Source: Comamonadaceae bacterium (lineage in GTDB: Bacteria > Pseudomonadota > Gammaproteobacteria > Burkholderiales > Burkholderiaceae_C). From it: a stretch of DNA of 24,008 nucleotides. The notes under the pieces are model-generated. The model did no database searches and was not told the origin of the DNA. It saw nothing but the letters and a program-made list of their open reading frames with translations. This document shows positions 14,978-21,851 of this stretch, one piece after another. The position numbers and the translations under genes were made by a program. The stretch spans positions 1 to 24,008 of the forward strand of contig CANHLD010000006.1 in assembly GCA_947461325.1 (NCBI GenBank), in the 5' to 3' direction. Each line of letters opens with the position of its first letter. The first letter of the stretch is position 1.

Positions 14978-15742
14978 ATGGTCAACCAAGATCCCGTGTC
15001 CATGGCAGTTTCAGGTGTGGTGGTGGTGCTGCTGGTGGATTACCTGAGAGCACACCAAGGATGGGGCTGGATGCGTCTGGTGCAAGGCGCAGCAGCATTG
15101 AAAGACACGCCGGGTTTGGTGTTTACCAAAGTCATGGGCAGCGGCCATGAAGGCGGGTTTGTTCTGCGCCCCAGTGCCACTCACCAAGGGTTGATTTGCA
15201 TGTTTGAAACGGCAGAGCAAGCCGATCAATTCATAGACGGACCGGTGGTGCAGGCTTATGCAGACCGCGCCAAATCCTTGTTCGTCAGTTCGTTAGCCGT
15301 CACTTCAGCGCGAGGCAGCTGGGACGGACGAAGTTGGCAAAGCACCAACGAAGAATGTCTGGGTAAATACAAGCAAATGGACACCAGTTCAGCAGGCATG
15401 GTTGCACTCACGCGCGCAAGCATCAGACCAGCCAAAGCGGTGGCGTTTTGGCGCTATGCACCTGCTGCACAAGATGATTTGAAAAAGGCACCGGGGTGTC
15501 TCATGGCCATGGGCTTAGGCGAAGCCCCGTTGGTGCGGCAATGCACATTCAGTTTGTGGAAGGACACGCCTTCCATGATTTCGTACGCGCATTCAGGTGC
15601 ACACCAAGAAGCCATACAAGCTGCGCATAAAAGTGATTTTTTCTCCGAGTCCATGTTTGTGCGCATGCGTGTGTTGCGCCGCAGGGGGGATTGGGCGGGG
15701 GTGATGTCTGTCGATGAGCCGCAAGGAGTTGCGCATGGCTGA
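14978..15742 (+). CDS. crtA: Spheroidene monooxygenase
   Basis: CrtA introduces the 2-keto group that turns spheroidene into spheroidenone, using oxygen. The 254-residue protein has the family pattern: an N-terminal block around residues 44-61 (TPGLVFTKVMGSGHEGGF), the FWRY segment at 158-161, and the C-terminal FSLW (191-194) with SYAHSGAHQEAI (202-213), whose histidines are candidates for cofactor binding in this heme-linked family. The start is uncertain: ATG at 14978 or 15002, neither with a strong Shine-Dalgarno. It overlaps the next gene, crtD, by 8 bases. Its place directly after pufC puts ketolation under the same transcription as the reaction centre. Confidence 0.87.
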   Translation: MVNQDPVSMAVSGVVVVLLVDYLRAHQGWGWMRLVQGAAALKDTPGLVFTKVMGSGHEGGFVLRPSATHQGLICMFETAEQADQFIDGPVVQAYADRAKSLFVSSLAVTSARGSWDGRSWQSTNEECLGKYKQMDTSSAGMVALTRASIRPAKAVAFWRYAPAAQDDLKKAPGCLMAMGLGEAPLVRQCTFSLWKDTPSMISYAHSGAHQEAIQAAHKSDFFSESMFVRMRVLRRRGDWAGVMSVDEPQGVAHG

Positions 15743-17267
15743 ACACAAAGTCGTTGTCATCGGCGCTGGCATCGCGGGATTGGTATCTGCCTTGCAATTG
15801 GCCAATGCAGGTCTACAAGTAACGGTGGTGGACAAGGCCGCCGGGCCCGGCGGCAAGATCAGACAGTTGATGCCCAATGGTGTGGCGGTTGACAGCGGAC
15901 CGACAGTGTTCACCATGCGATGGGTGTTCGATCAGATATTGGCCGACCTGGGCACCAGACTGGAAAACGAATTGACGATCCACCCGTTGAACGTGTTGGC
16001 TCGACACTTTTGGGAAGACGGCTCCCAATTGGATTTGTTTGCTGACCCAGCGCAGTCCCTGGACGCTGTGGCCCGGTTTGCAGGTCGCGCAGAAGCCGAC
16101 AGATTCAAACATTTTTGTCAAACTGCTCGGCAGGTGTATGACACGCTGGAAGGTCCTTTCATCAAATCGCCTTCACCGACCATGGGTCAGATGATGAGCA
16201 GTTTGGGGCCGCGTGGGCTGGCTACCTTAGCCTCGGTGGGGCCGATGCGGAGTTTGTGGAACAGCTTGGGGCGTCATTTCACGGATCAGCGTTTGCGTCA
16301 GTTGTTTGCACGCTATGCCACCTATTGCGGTTCGTCACCATGGGAGGCACCGGCCACATTGATGTTGATTGCACAGGTTGAAATGGATGGCGTGTGGGCG
16401 GTTGAGGGCGGCATGCATGCATTGGCCGATTGCTTGATGCGTTTAGGCCAAGCGCGCGGCGTGAACTACCTTTTCCACAATGAATGTGAACGTATCGAGT
16501 TACATCAAGGCAAAGTCTCTGGCGTTCGACTGGTCAAAGGTGACAGCTTGCGCGCCAACAGTGTGGTGTTCAATGGAGACATTGCGGCATTGCGCAAAGG
16601 CTTGTTGGGCCCGAGCTTGCAAAAATCGGTGAGTGAAAAACTGCCCCCGCGTTCCTTGTCAGCGGTGACTTGGTCTATGCATGCCGACACGGGCGGCATG
16701 GGCCTAGACAGACACAATGTGTTTTTCAGAAATACTTATGCCAGTGAATTTGAAGATATCTTCACGCATGGCAAACTGCCTCGGCAACCCACCGTGTATG
16801 TGTGTGCGCAAGACAGAGGAACAGGTACAACACCCGAGGGGGCTGAGCGTTTGTTGTGTCTGGTCAATGCGCCTGCCCGTGGCGATAAAGCGCAATCTGA
16901 AGACGAATTACTGGCTTGTGCCAACAGCAGCCAAGCATTGATGGCTGCATCTGGTTTGCATTTAAATTTGGAATCAACTGCATCATGTATACGCACCACG
17001 CCCCAGGATTTTCACCAGTTGTTCCCGGCAACCGGGGGCGCACTGTATGGTCAAGCCACGCATGGATGGATGGCGGCATTCGCCCGCTCCAACGCCCGCT
17101 CGCTGCTACCGGGCTTGTACCTGGCGGGGGGCAGCGTGCATCCGGGGCCGGGCGTGCCGATGGCAGCGATGTCCGGGCGATTGGCGGGCGCAGCGCTGAT
17201 GGCAGACCTCGGTTTGACCAACTTGTCCCGCAAGACGGTTACCTCTGGTGGTACCTTGACGCACTGA
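15735..17267 (+). CDS. crtD: Methoxyneurosporene dehydrogenase (carotenoid 3,4-desaturase)
   Basis: CrtD desaturates the 3,4 bond of hydroxylated or methoxylated carotenoids in the spheroidene pathway. The 510-residue FAD-dependent enzyme starts with a Rossmann GAGIAG motif (10-15) and the FAD-contacting VVDKAAGPGGK. The SGPTVFTMRWVFD segment follows, typical of CrtD rather than CrtI. The C-terminus carries the conserved LYLAGGSVHPGPGVP and a final SGRLAGAAL helix. I chose ATG at 15735 because AAGGAG (15723-15728) lies 6 bases upstream; the ATG at 15714 adds seven residues without support. It overlaps crtA at its start and crtC at its end. Confidence 0.92.
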   Translation: MAEHKVVVIGAGIAGLVSALQLANAGLQVTVVDKAAGPGGKIRQLMPNGVAVDSGPTVFTMRWVFDQILADLGTRLENELTIHPLNVLARHFWEDGSQLDLFADPAQSLDAVARFAGRAEADRFKHFCQTARQVYDTLEGPFIKSPSPTMGQMMSSLGPRGLATLASVGPMRSLWNSLGRHFTDQRLRQLFARYATYCGSSPWEAPATLMLIAQVEMDGVWAVEGGMHALADCLMRLGQARGVNYLFHNECERIELHQGKVSGVRLVKGDSLRANSVVFNGDIAALRKGLLGPSLQKSVSEKLPPRSLSAVTWSMHADTGGMGLDRHNVFFRNTYASEFEDIFTHGKLPRQPTVYVCAQDRGTGTTPEGAERLLCLVNAPARGDKAQSEDELLACANSSQALMAASGLHLNLESTASCIRTTPQDFHQLFPATGGALYGQATHGWMAAFARSNARSLLPGLYLAGGSVHPGPGVPMAAMSGRLAGAALMADLGLTNLSRKTVTSGGTLTH

Positions 17268-18133
17268 GTGACGATGGTCAGCACGGCCTGACCTTTATTG
17301 CATTTGTCGGCAGTGTGTTTTCGCCTTATTACGCTTGGGACAGGTCACGCCAACTGACACAGCCTGACAATTACTGCGCGTTGAATGTGGCACTTTACAG
17401 TCGAAATGCGCGGCGTTGGACCATGACCGAGCGCGGCGCAACGCATTGCCACCGGGACGACAGACAATTCACCATCGGCCCCAGTCAATTGCGTTGGGAT
17501 GGCAACGCTTTGGTGTTTGACATCAATGAAATCGGCGTGCCCATACCGCACCGAGTTCGAGGGCAGGTGCGTGTACATGCAGACACTTGGTTTAACTTCA
17601 GTACGTCCATTGATGCACTTGGTAAGCACCGCTGGGGACCGCTGGCGCCGTCTGCGAGAGTGGAAGTGAACTTACAGCATCCTTCGCAACAATGGTCGGG
17701 CAATGCGTATTTGGATTCGAACGAAGGCGATGAACCCATAGACCGTTCATGCCATGAATGGGATTGGTCGCGCAGTCCCATGAAAGACGGCAGCACTGCT
17801 GTCATTTACGACATACAAGGCAAACCCGGTATGCAAGATGACAAGTTACTTGCCTTGCGATTTAAAGCGGATGGCAATGTAGAAAATTTTCAAGCGCCAC
17901 CCAGACAGACCCTATCGCCCACGCTGTGGCGCATTCAAAGACGCATGCGCAGTGACTCAGCGGTGCAAGTCAAAGAGCAATTGGAAGACACGCCTTTTTA
18001 CCAACGTGCTTTACTCAAAAGCAGCTTGCTAGGTGAAGAAGTACAAAGCTTTCACGAAACTTTGTATGTGCCGCGCTTGGTGTCGCCCGTGGTGCAAGCC
18101 ATGTTGCCTTGGCGAATGCCTAGGCGACGCTGA
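17066..18133 (+). CDS. crtC: Carotenoid 1,2-hydratase (hydroxyneurosporene synthase)
   Basis: CrtC adds water to the 1,2 double bond of neurosporene or lycopene, the step before CrtD and CrtF. The conserved protein begins with the RFDQLVPQDGYLWWYLDALSD block (about residues 49-69 from the ATG used here). It continues with FIAFVGSVFSPYYAW and the C-terminal TLWRIQRRMRSD and SFHETLYVPRL segments, all diagnostic. The start is a problem: the only in-frame ATG, GTG or TTG near the conserved block is ATG at 17066, which gives a 355-residue protein overlapping crtD by 202 bases. The first 45 residues read like an out-of-frame copy of the crtD C-terminus. A rarer start such as ATT at 17180 is possible. 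It is the last gene of the superoperon. Confidence 0.88.
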   Translation: MDGGIRPLQRPLAATGLVPGGGQRASGAGRADGSDVRAIGGRSADGRPRFDQLVPQDGYLWWYLDALSDDGQHGLTFIAFVGSVFSPYYAWDRSRQLTQPDNYCALNVALYSRNARRWTMTERGATHCHRDDRQFTIGPSQLRWDGNALVFDINEIGVPIPHRVRGQVRVHADTWFNFSTSIDALGKHRWGPLAPSARVEVNLQHPSQQWSGNAYLDSNEGDEPIDRSCHEWDWSRSPMKDGSTAVIYDIQGKPGMQDDKLLALRFKADGNVENFQAPPRQTLSPTLWRIQRRMRSDSAVQVKEQLEDTPFYQRALLKSSLLGEEVQSFHETLYVPRLVSPVVQAMLPWRMPRRR

Positions 18134-18187
18134 CAAAAGAACTGTTTGCTCATGCGCCATGGGGGACACGCTTTGTTAAGCCTGTTG

Positions 18188-19021
18188 TCACTGACCCAGT
18201 CGAAAACGTAATCGATTGATTTGTTCAGACACAGATTGCGGCAGGCGAAACGTTTCACTGACAGGTGTTGAAAATCTCAGTGAAGATAAAAAATGCAAAC
18301 GTCCTGCATCCGATCCCACGACATGGTGTAGGGGATGTTCACGTGCTTGCCATTCGTTTGCCAGAGCTTTTCCTAGTAGGGTTCCGAATTCTTCTGTGGC
18401 GCTGGCCAAAATATCTGCTTCGTTCATCAAGACCACTGCCCAATCCAAGTCCATGACAAATGGTTTTTGGCTGACTTTGTCATGGTTGGCGACTACCAAG
18501 GTGGGGTCGGTGTGCAATATCAAATGTGCAGCTATGTTCACCCAACGCGCAGACACACCACTGTCTTGGGTCATCTGTGTGAGTAATTGCACAGACTGTT
18601 GTTCAAATTCTTGCAAATAAGAATTGGCGCCACCCGGGTGCAGTACGTCATGCGATGTGACCGCAAGCAACAGGCAGGCAGCCCATTCGTTCGGTACATG
18701 GTGACCAGTATGTCGCAAGGCTTGAAGCATGCAACACACTGACACCAGCGCATCAGCAGTGTGCAACCGGTTGTGGTATTGGGGCTCGTAAGCCGCAGTG
18801 CCTGCTATCGACTCTATGCGTTTTGCCATGTCCAAGGCTGCATTCAATAAAGCTGCAGTGTCGTGCTCCCTTGGCAGTGACGACGGCCAGAGTTGTGTCA
18901 TGCAAGACGTGAGCACCACGGGCAGGCCAGGCCAATCTTTCGGCCAGGCATTGCGCAAGTTAGACAAGGTATGAATCAGCATGTCATGCCAATTCACTGA
19001 ATGGGAGGTGGAATCAGACAT
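18188..19021 (-). CDS. Class I (eukaryotic-type) cyclic nucleotide phosphodiesterase
   Basis: This 277-residue HD-type phosphodiesterase probably hydrolyses cAMP or cGMP. It has YHNRLHTAD at 82-90 and the signature HDVLHPGGANSY at 124-135, which fits the class I pattern H-D-hydrophobic-x-H-x-G-x-x-N-x-aromatic. A further acidic metal ligand candidate is D202 (NEAD). The predicted metal site is therefore complete (H87, H124, D125, D202). This family is common in eukaryotes and scarce in bacteria, where CpdA- or HD-GYP-type enzymes are more usual. ATG at 19021 is used; a TTG at 19039 would add six residues, and neither has a strong Shine-Dalgarno. It is the last gene of the operon with a cyclase and two cyclic-nucleotide-binding proteins, which supports the assignment. 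It converges with crtC; no clear terminator lies in the 54-base gap. Confidence 0.82.
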   Translation of the reverse strand: MSDSTSHSVNWHDMLIHTLSNLRNAWPKDWPGLPVVLTSCMTQLWPSSLPREHDTAALLNAALDMAKRIESIAGTAAYEPQYHNRLHTADALVSVCCMLQALRHTGHHVPNEWAACLLLAVTSHDVLHPGGANSYLQEFEQQSVQLLTQMTQDSGVSARWVNIAAHLILHTDPTLVVANHDKVSQKPFVMDLDWAVVLMNEADILASATEEFGTLLGKALANEWQAREHPLHHVVGSDAGRLHFLSSLRFSTPVSETFRLPQSVSEQINRLRFRLGQ

Positions 19022-19042
19022 AGAGCAGTGCTGTGCCAATTC

Positions 19043-19393
19043 TCAAATGGAGCCTGCACGCAACACGTTATTCATGTTGAGTTGTAACAACAACGCCTCG
19101 AAAACGGGAACCAGCAAAGGTGAGGCACCGGCCATCATTTTGTTCGCTTGTTCACTGGAAATCTTGAGGCAAACTACTTCGCCCAGCGCCTGCGCCGATG
19201 CGCCGCGAATTCCTCCGCTTAAAAAGGCCTGTTCGCCAAACGATTCGCCTGCATTGAGCGTCGTAAATACCTGTCCCTCTGCATTGATGAGTTCAACCTG
19301 ACCTTGTTGTATGAAAAAAAGTTGATCAGCCAAGTCGCCTGCGTTGAAGATTCGCTCACCTGACGGGTAAGTAATTGTGGGAAAGTCGCTCAT
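19043..19393 (-). CDS. Small cyclic-nucleotide-binding-domain protein with intact binding cassette
   Basis: This is a stand-alone cNMP-binding domain of 116 residues with no DNA-binding or other output domain. The beta-roll spans about residues 8-80. The phosphate-binding cassette is intact, F52-G53-E54-x-A-F to R63-G-A-S66, matching the E and R that contact ribose and phosphate in CAP/PKA-type domains. A C-terminal helix follows at about 82-110. ATG at 19393 overlaps the stop of the upstream domain protein (ATGA, 19390-19393). It may act as a sensor or adaptor bound by cAMP and then interact with a partner protein. The partner is unknown. Confidence 0.83.
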   Translation of the reverse strand: MSDFPTITYPSGERIFNAGDLADQLFFIQQGQVELINAEGQVFTTLNAGESFGEQAFLSGGIRGASAQALGEVVCLKISSEQANKMMAGASPLLVPVFEALLLQLNMNNVLRAGSI

Positions 19394-19881
19394 AAAACAC
19401 TCTTATGTAATTGTTTAAGACCCAGCGTTCTCATCACATTGGTTCGGATGGTGTCGCGCAATGCTTGCGGTAAGTGGGGTACCAAGCTATCTATTTTGGA
19501 CAAAGGAATGATGCGTGCTTGCACCGTGTTGACCGTGATCACGGTTTTACTGCTGGGCAAACCTGCAAGTCCCTCGGCCAGACAAATCACGCTACCCGGG
19601 CCGAGTCGCTCAATGCGGTCGCCTTGGATAGCCAGCAAATGACCGGAGACAATGAAATAGGCAACAGAAACTTCCTCGCCTTGGGTAAACAATTTCTTTT
19701 TGGCATCCAAGCTGACAGAGCTCAATAATTTCGAACTCCACAGACTGAAATACAAACGCTCGTTGCTGTTGAGTTGGCCAGAGGTAAATATTTCCAGACT
19801 TCGGGACGAGGACGGATCAATCACACCCAAGTCATGTAAGTGTTGAATATCAACTTCGAAGCTGGCAGATAAAGTAGTCAT
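19390..19881 (-). CDS. cNMP-binding-domain-like protein, degenerate cassette
   Basis: This 163-residue protein has an N-terminal helical region (1-45), a beta-roll resembling a cNMP-binding domain (about 48-135: LFTQGEEVSVAYFIVSGHL to ARIIPLSKID) and a C-terminal helix. The phosphate-binding cassette keeps an acidic position (AEG at 102-104) but lacks the usual arginine, and the following loop reads SSKTVITV. Cyclic nucleotide binding is therefore doubtful. I chose ATG at 19881, just after the cyclase stop; upstream starts would lie inside the cyclase gene. It directly precedes a second, intact cNMP-binding protein with an ATGA overlap. A possible role is a structural or heterodimer partner of that protein; this is inference. 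Confidence 0.75.
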   Translation of the reverse strand: MTTLSASFEVDIQHLHDLGVIDPSSSRSLEIFTSGQLNSNERLYFSLWSSKLLSSVSLDAKKKLFTQGEEVSVAYFIVSGHLLAIQGDRIERLGPGSVICLAEGLAGLPSSKTVITVNTVQARIIPLSKIDSLVPHLPQALRDTIRTNVMRTLGLKQLHKSVL

Positions 19882-19882
19882 T

Positions 19883-20932
19883 TCATTGATCTTCAAGACG
19901 TTGCGCCAGCGCTTTGAGTTGGCTGGCGATGAGTTGCCTGTCATCAGGACGCAAACTCAATGGCGACAAATCGATATGCACACCTTGCGGGTGACTCAGG
20001 CGCAGGGGTTTTTCAGATTCGGTTTTGCGTCCTTTGACGGCATAGGTTTTGATGTTGCGGTCAATGCCTTTGAGGCTCACCGATGAACGTTCTTCCACCT
20101 CCACCAAATCATCGACCTGAGAAAAAGTTTCATGGCTGATTAAAATGCCGCCCGGATCGCAGTTGGCCTCCAGCCTTTGGGCTACATTCACCTCGCCGCC
20201 AATGATGGTGTAGCTCAAGCGTTGGTCGGAGCCGAAATTGCCCACATTGCAATAACCGGTGTTGATGCCAATACGAATCACAAACGGGTTGTCAAAACCT
20301 TGCTCTCTCCAACGGCGTTGCAACACCAGCATGCGTTCTTGCATTTCCAGCGCCATTTCAACGCAGGCACGCGCATCTTCTTGGACTCCTTTGGACTCAG
20401 GGTCACCAAAGAACAGCATCACCGCGTCGCCAATGTATTTGTCAATGGTCGCGCCATGCGACAGCGCAATTGCGGTCATTTCAGAAAAATAATCGTTCAA
20501 ATATTCGGTCAAAGATTCTGGTTGCAATGACTCGGCTGTTCTGGTGAAGTCTTTGATGTCGCTGAAAAAAACGGTGAGCTTTTTTCGCTGTGTGGTGATT
20601 TGGGTGTCGTACTTTCCCGCAAACAAGGCTTCATGGATTTGGGGTGGCAGGTATTTGGCGAGTTGCTGAGACAGTCCTTCCAAGCGACTGCGTTGCTGTT
20701 CAAGTTCCAGCGTTTGGTTTTTCAAATTGCGGTTGAGTTTGACCAGTCTTTGTTCTTGACGATCCGAGTGCCGAGTCAGGTCCTCGTTTTCGCGAACCAG
20801 TTTGGAAAACCGATCAAACAGGCGCTCTGCAAAAGCTTGGAGCTCCTCTTGGTTTCCCTTCTCAAGAATTGCTTGGCCTTCAGCCAGCAATAACTTTTCT
20901 CTGTCGTAAAGATCAAAGACGTCTTCAGCCAT
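19883..20932 (-). CDS. Class III adenylate cyclase with N-terminal coiled-coil stalk
   Basis: This cytoplasmic class III nucleotide cyclase has 349 residues. Residues 1-95 are a predicted helical coiled coil (Glu/Gln/Lys/Arg-rich, leading to YLPPQIHEAL). Residues 118-300 form the catalytic domain. Metal ligands are D125 (FFSDIKDFT) and D169 (KYIGDAVM). The purine-recognition pair is K165 and T242 (YTIIGG), the Lys-Thr combination expected for an adenylate cyclase. N249 and R253 (NVAQR) supply the transition-state residues. No membrane segment is visible. ATG at 20932 overlaps the siaC stop by 8 bases, so the two are coupled. In Pseudomonas, the SiaC-regulated partner SiaD is a diguanylate cyclase with a stalk; here a class III cyclase takes that place. 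I infer SiaC controls it through the stalk. Confidence 0.9.
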   Translation of the reverse strand: MAEDVFDLYDREKLLLAEGQAILEKGNQEELQAFAERLFDRFSKLVRENEDLTRHSDRQEQRLVKLNRNLKNQTLELEQQRSRLEGLSQQLAKYLPPQIHEALFAGKYDTQITTQRKKLTVFFSDIKDFTRTAESLQPESLTEYLNDYFSEMTAIALSHGATIDKYIGDAVMLFFGDPESKGVQEDARACVEMALEMQERMLVLQRRWREQGFDNPFVIRIGINTGYCNVGNFGSDQRLSYTIIGGEVNVAQRLEANCDPGGILISHETFSQVDDLVEVEERSSVSLKGIDRNIKTYAVKGRKTESEKPLRLSHPQGVHIDLSPLSLRPDDRQLIASQLKALAQRLEDQ

Positions 20933-21296
20933 GTTGCTCAACTGTGAAATTCAAAGATTGAAATCTGTCTTTGAAATCTTCACCGAGTTCTTGCATGATG
21001 TCGTCATCTTCTTCTGCCTTCCACACCACCTGCACTTCATTGCCAGCTTGTCGATAGGCATCAATACCTTCAAAAATGCGGTACATGGCTTTGATGCTTG
21101 AACTGTTGATATATACGAAAGCCATTTCAACTTCCAACTTTCCTTGGACGTTGGTGGCGAGTTGGTTGATGGAAGTGATCACTTCGCCGTAAAAAGCTGA
21201 CACATCTTCTGGGAAGGATTCGCCCGCCATGACCAATTTCAAAGGGCTGAGAGTCAGATCTATGGCTGGCGTTCTGTCTGTAGCTGCTATGTGCAT
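20925..21296 (-). CDS. siaC: SiaC family regulatory phosphoprotein
   Basis: This 123-residue protein belongs to the SiaC family (formerly DUF1987). In Pseudomonas aeruginosa, SiaC binds and activates its cyclase when unphosphorylated and is phosphorylated by SiaB. The family's anti-sigma-antagonist-like fold is suggested by the LVMAGESFPED segment (21-31) and the central strand. The phosphoacceptor loop Y62-INSSS (N64 to S67) matches the family's N-T-S-S segment but has serine in place of threonine. I chose ATG at 21296 because AAAGGAA lies just upstream; the longer frame to 21407 overlaps the siaB 3' end. Its stop overlaps the cyclase start. It is the likely switch between the phosphatase/kinase pair and the cyclase. 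Confidence 0.85.
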   Translation of the reverse strand: MHIAATDRTPAIDLTLSPLKLVMAGESFPEDVSAFYGEVITSINQLATNVQGKLEVEMAFVYINSSSIKAMYRIFEGIDAYRQAGNEVQVVWKAEEDDDIMQELGEDFKDRFQSLNFTVEQHG

Positions 21297-21318
21297 ATTC
21301 GTTCCTTTACTGTCTTTT

Positions 21319-21840
21319 TTAAATAGTTGCTGCCATGATGAAGTCGACACTGTGGTCGTCAACATCGACAAAGGTGTAGCTGATCGGCTGAGTGGCTCTG
21401 CGAGCAATCTCTAGCAACCCCAAACCAGAGCCCGGTCCTTCATGCTCGCTGGCATGCGACATACCGTCGCGGTACATCTGGCGAATGGTGTCTTTGTCAG
21501 CCCCCTCAATTTGCGCGAGTCTGTCTTTCAGGCCTTGTGTTTTGTCTTTCTCGATACGATTGCCGCACATGATGGTGATTTCTTTGTTGTGCTCAGTGAT
21601 CAAAATCATTCCCATATTTTCTTCATGTTCCTTGCCGTGCCAAATCAGGTTTTGTACGCCTTCCATGAAAACAGCAAAAATCAATTTCGAGCGTTTGACA
21701 TCGTCATTGGCGACCAAGCGTTCTTTGAGCAAGTCTGCGAGCGTGACCATCAGGTCGTCAGAGACTGTGCCGTTGTAGGCCATGATCACATGGTTGTTTC
21801 GCAAACTGTTGCGCAACAAAATAGCTTGTGATAAATCCAT
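21319..21840 (-). CDS. siaB: SiaB family protein kinase
   Basis: This 173-residue GHKL-like kinase is homologous to SiaB, which phosphorylates SiaC. The N-box is visible as E60-x3-N64 (MEGVQNLIWHG) and the G-box as GPGSGLGLLEIA (135-146). The mid-section IEKDKTQGLKDRLAQIE is a linker helix region. It lies 11 bases downstream of the phosphatase gene and 22 bases before siaC, matching the siaA-siaB-siaC order in Pseudomonas. It is predicted to put SiaC in its inactive phosphorylated state. There is no membrane segment. Confidence 0.87.
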   Translation of the reverse strand: MDLSQAILLRNSLRNNHVIMAYNGTVSDDLMVTLADLLKERLVANDDVKRSKLIFAVFMEGVQNLIWHGKEHEENMGMILITEHNKEITIMCGNRIEKDKTQGLKDRLAQIEGADKDTIRQMYRDGMSHASEHEGPGSGLGLLEIARRATQPISYTFVDVDDHSVDFIMAATI

Positions 21841-21851
21841 AAGTCATCTTT

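Noticed and set aside
16916..17065. Extended N-terminus of crtC from an ATG at 16916
   Set aside because: It would add 50 more residues inside crtD with no similarity to CrtC proteins and no Shine-Dalgarno.
18131..18190. TGACAA and TTGTCA arms between crtC and the phosphodiesterase as a bidirectional terminator
   Set aside because: The 6-bp arms are 48 bases apart and no T-tract follows either side; pairing is probably chance.
21297..21407. N-terminal extension of the SiaC-like protein
   Set aside because: It overlaps the 3' end of siaB, and a good Shine-Dalgarno precedes the internal ATG at 21296, which matches family length.
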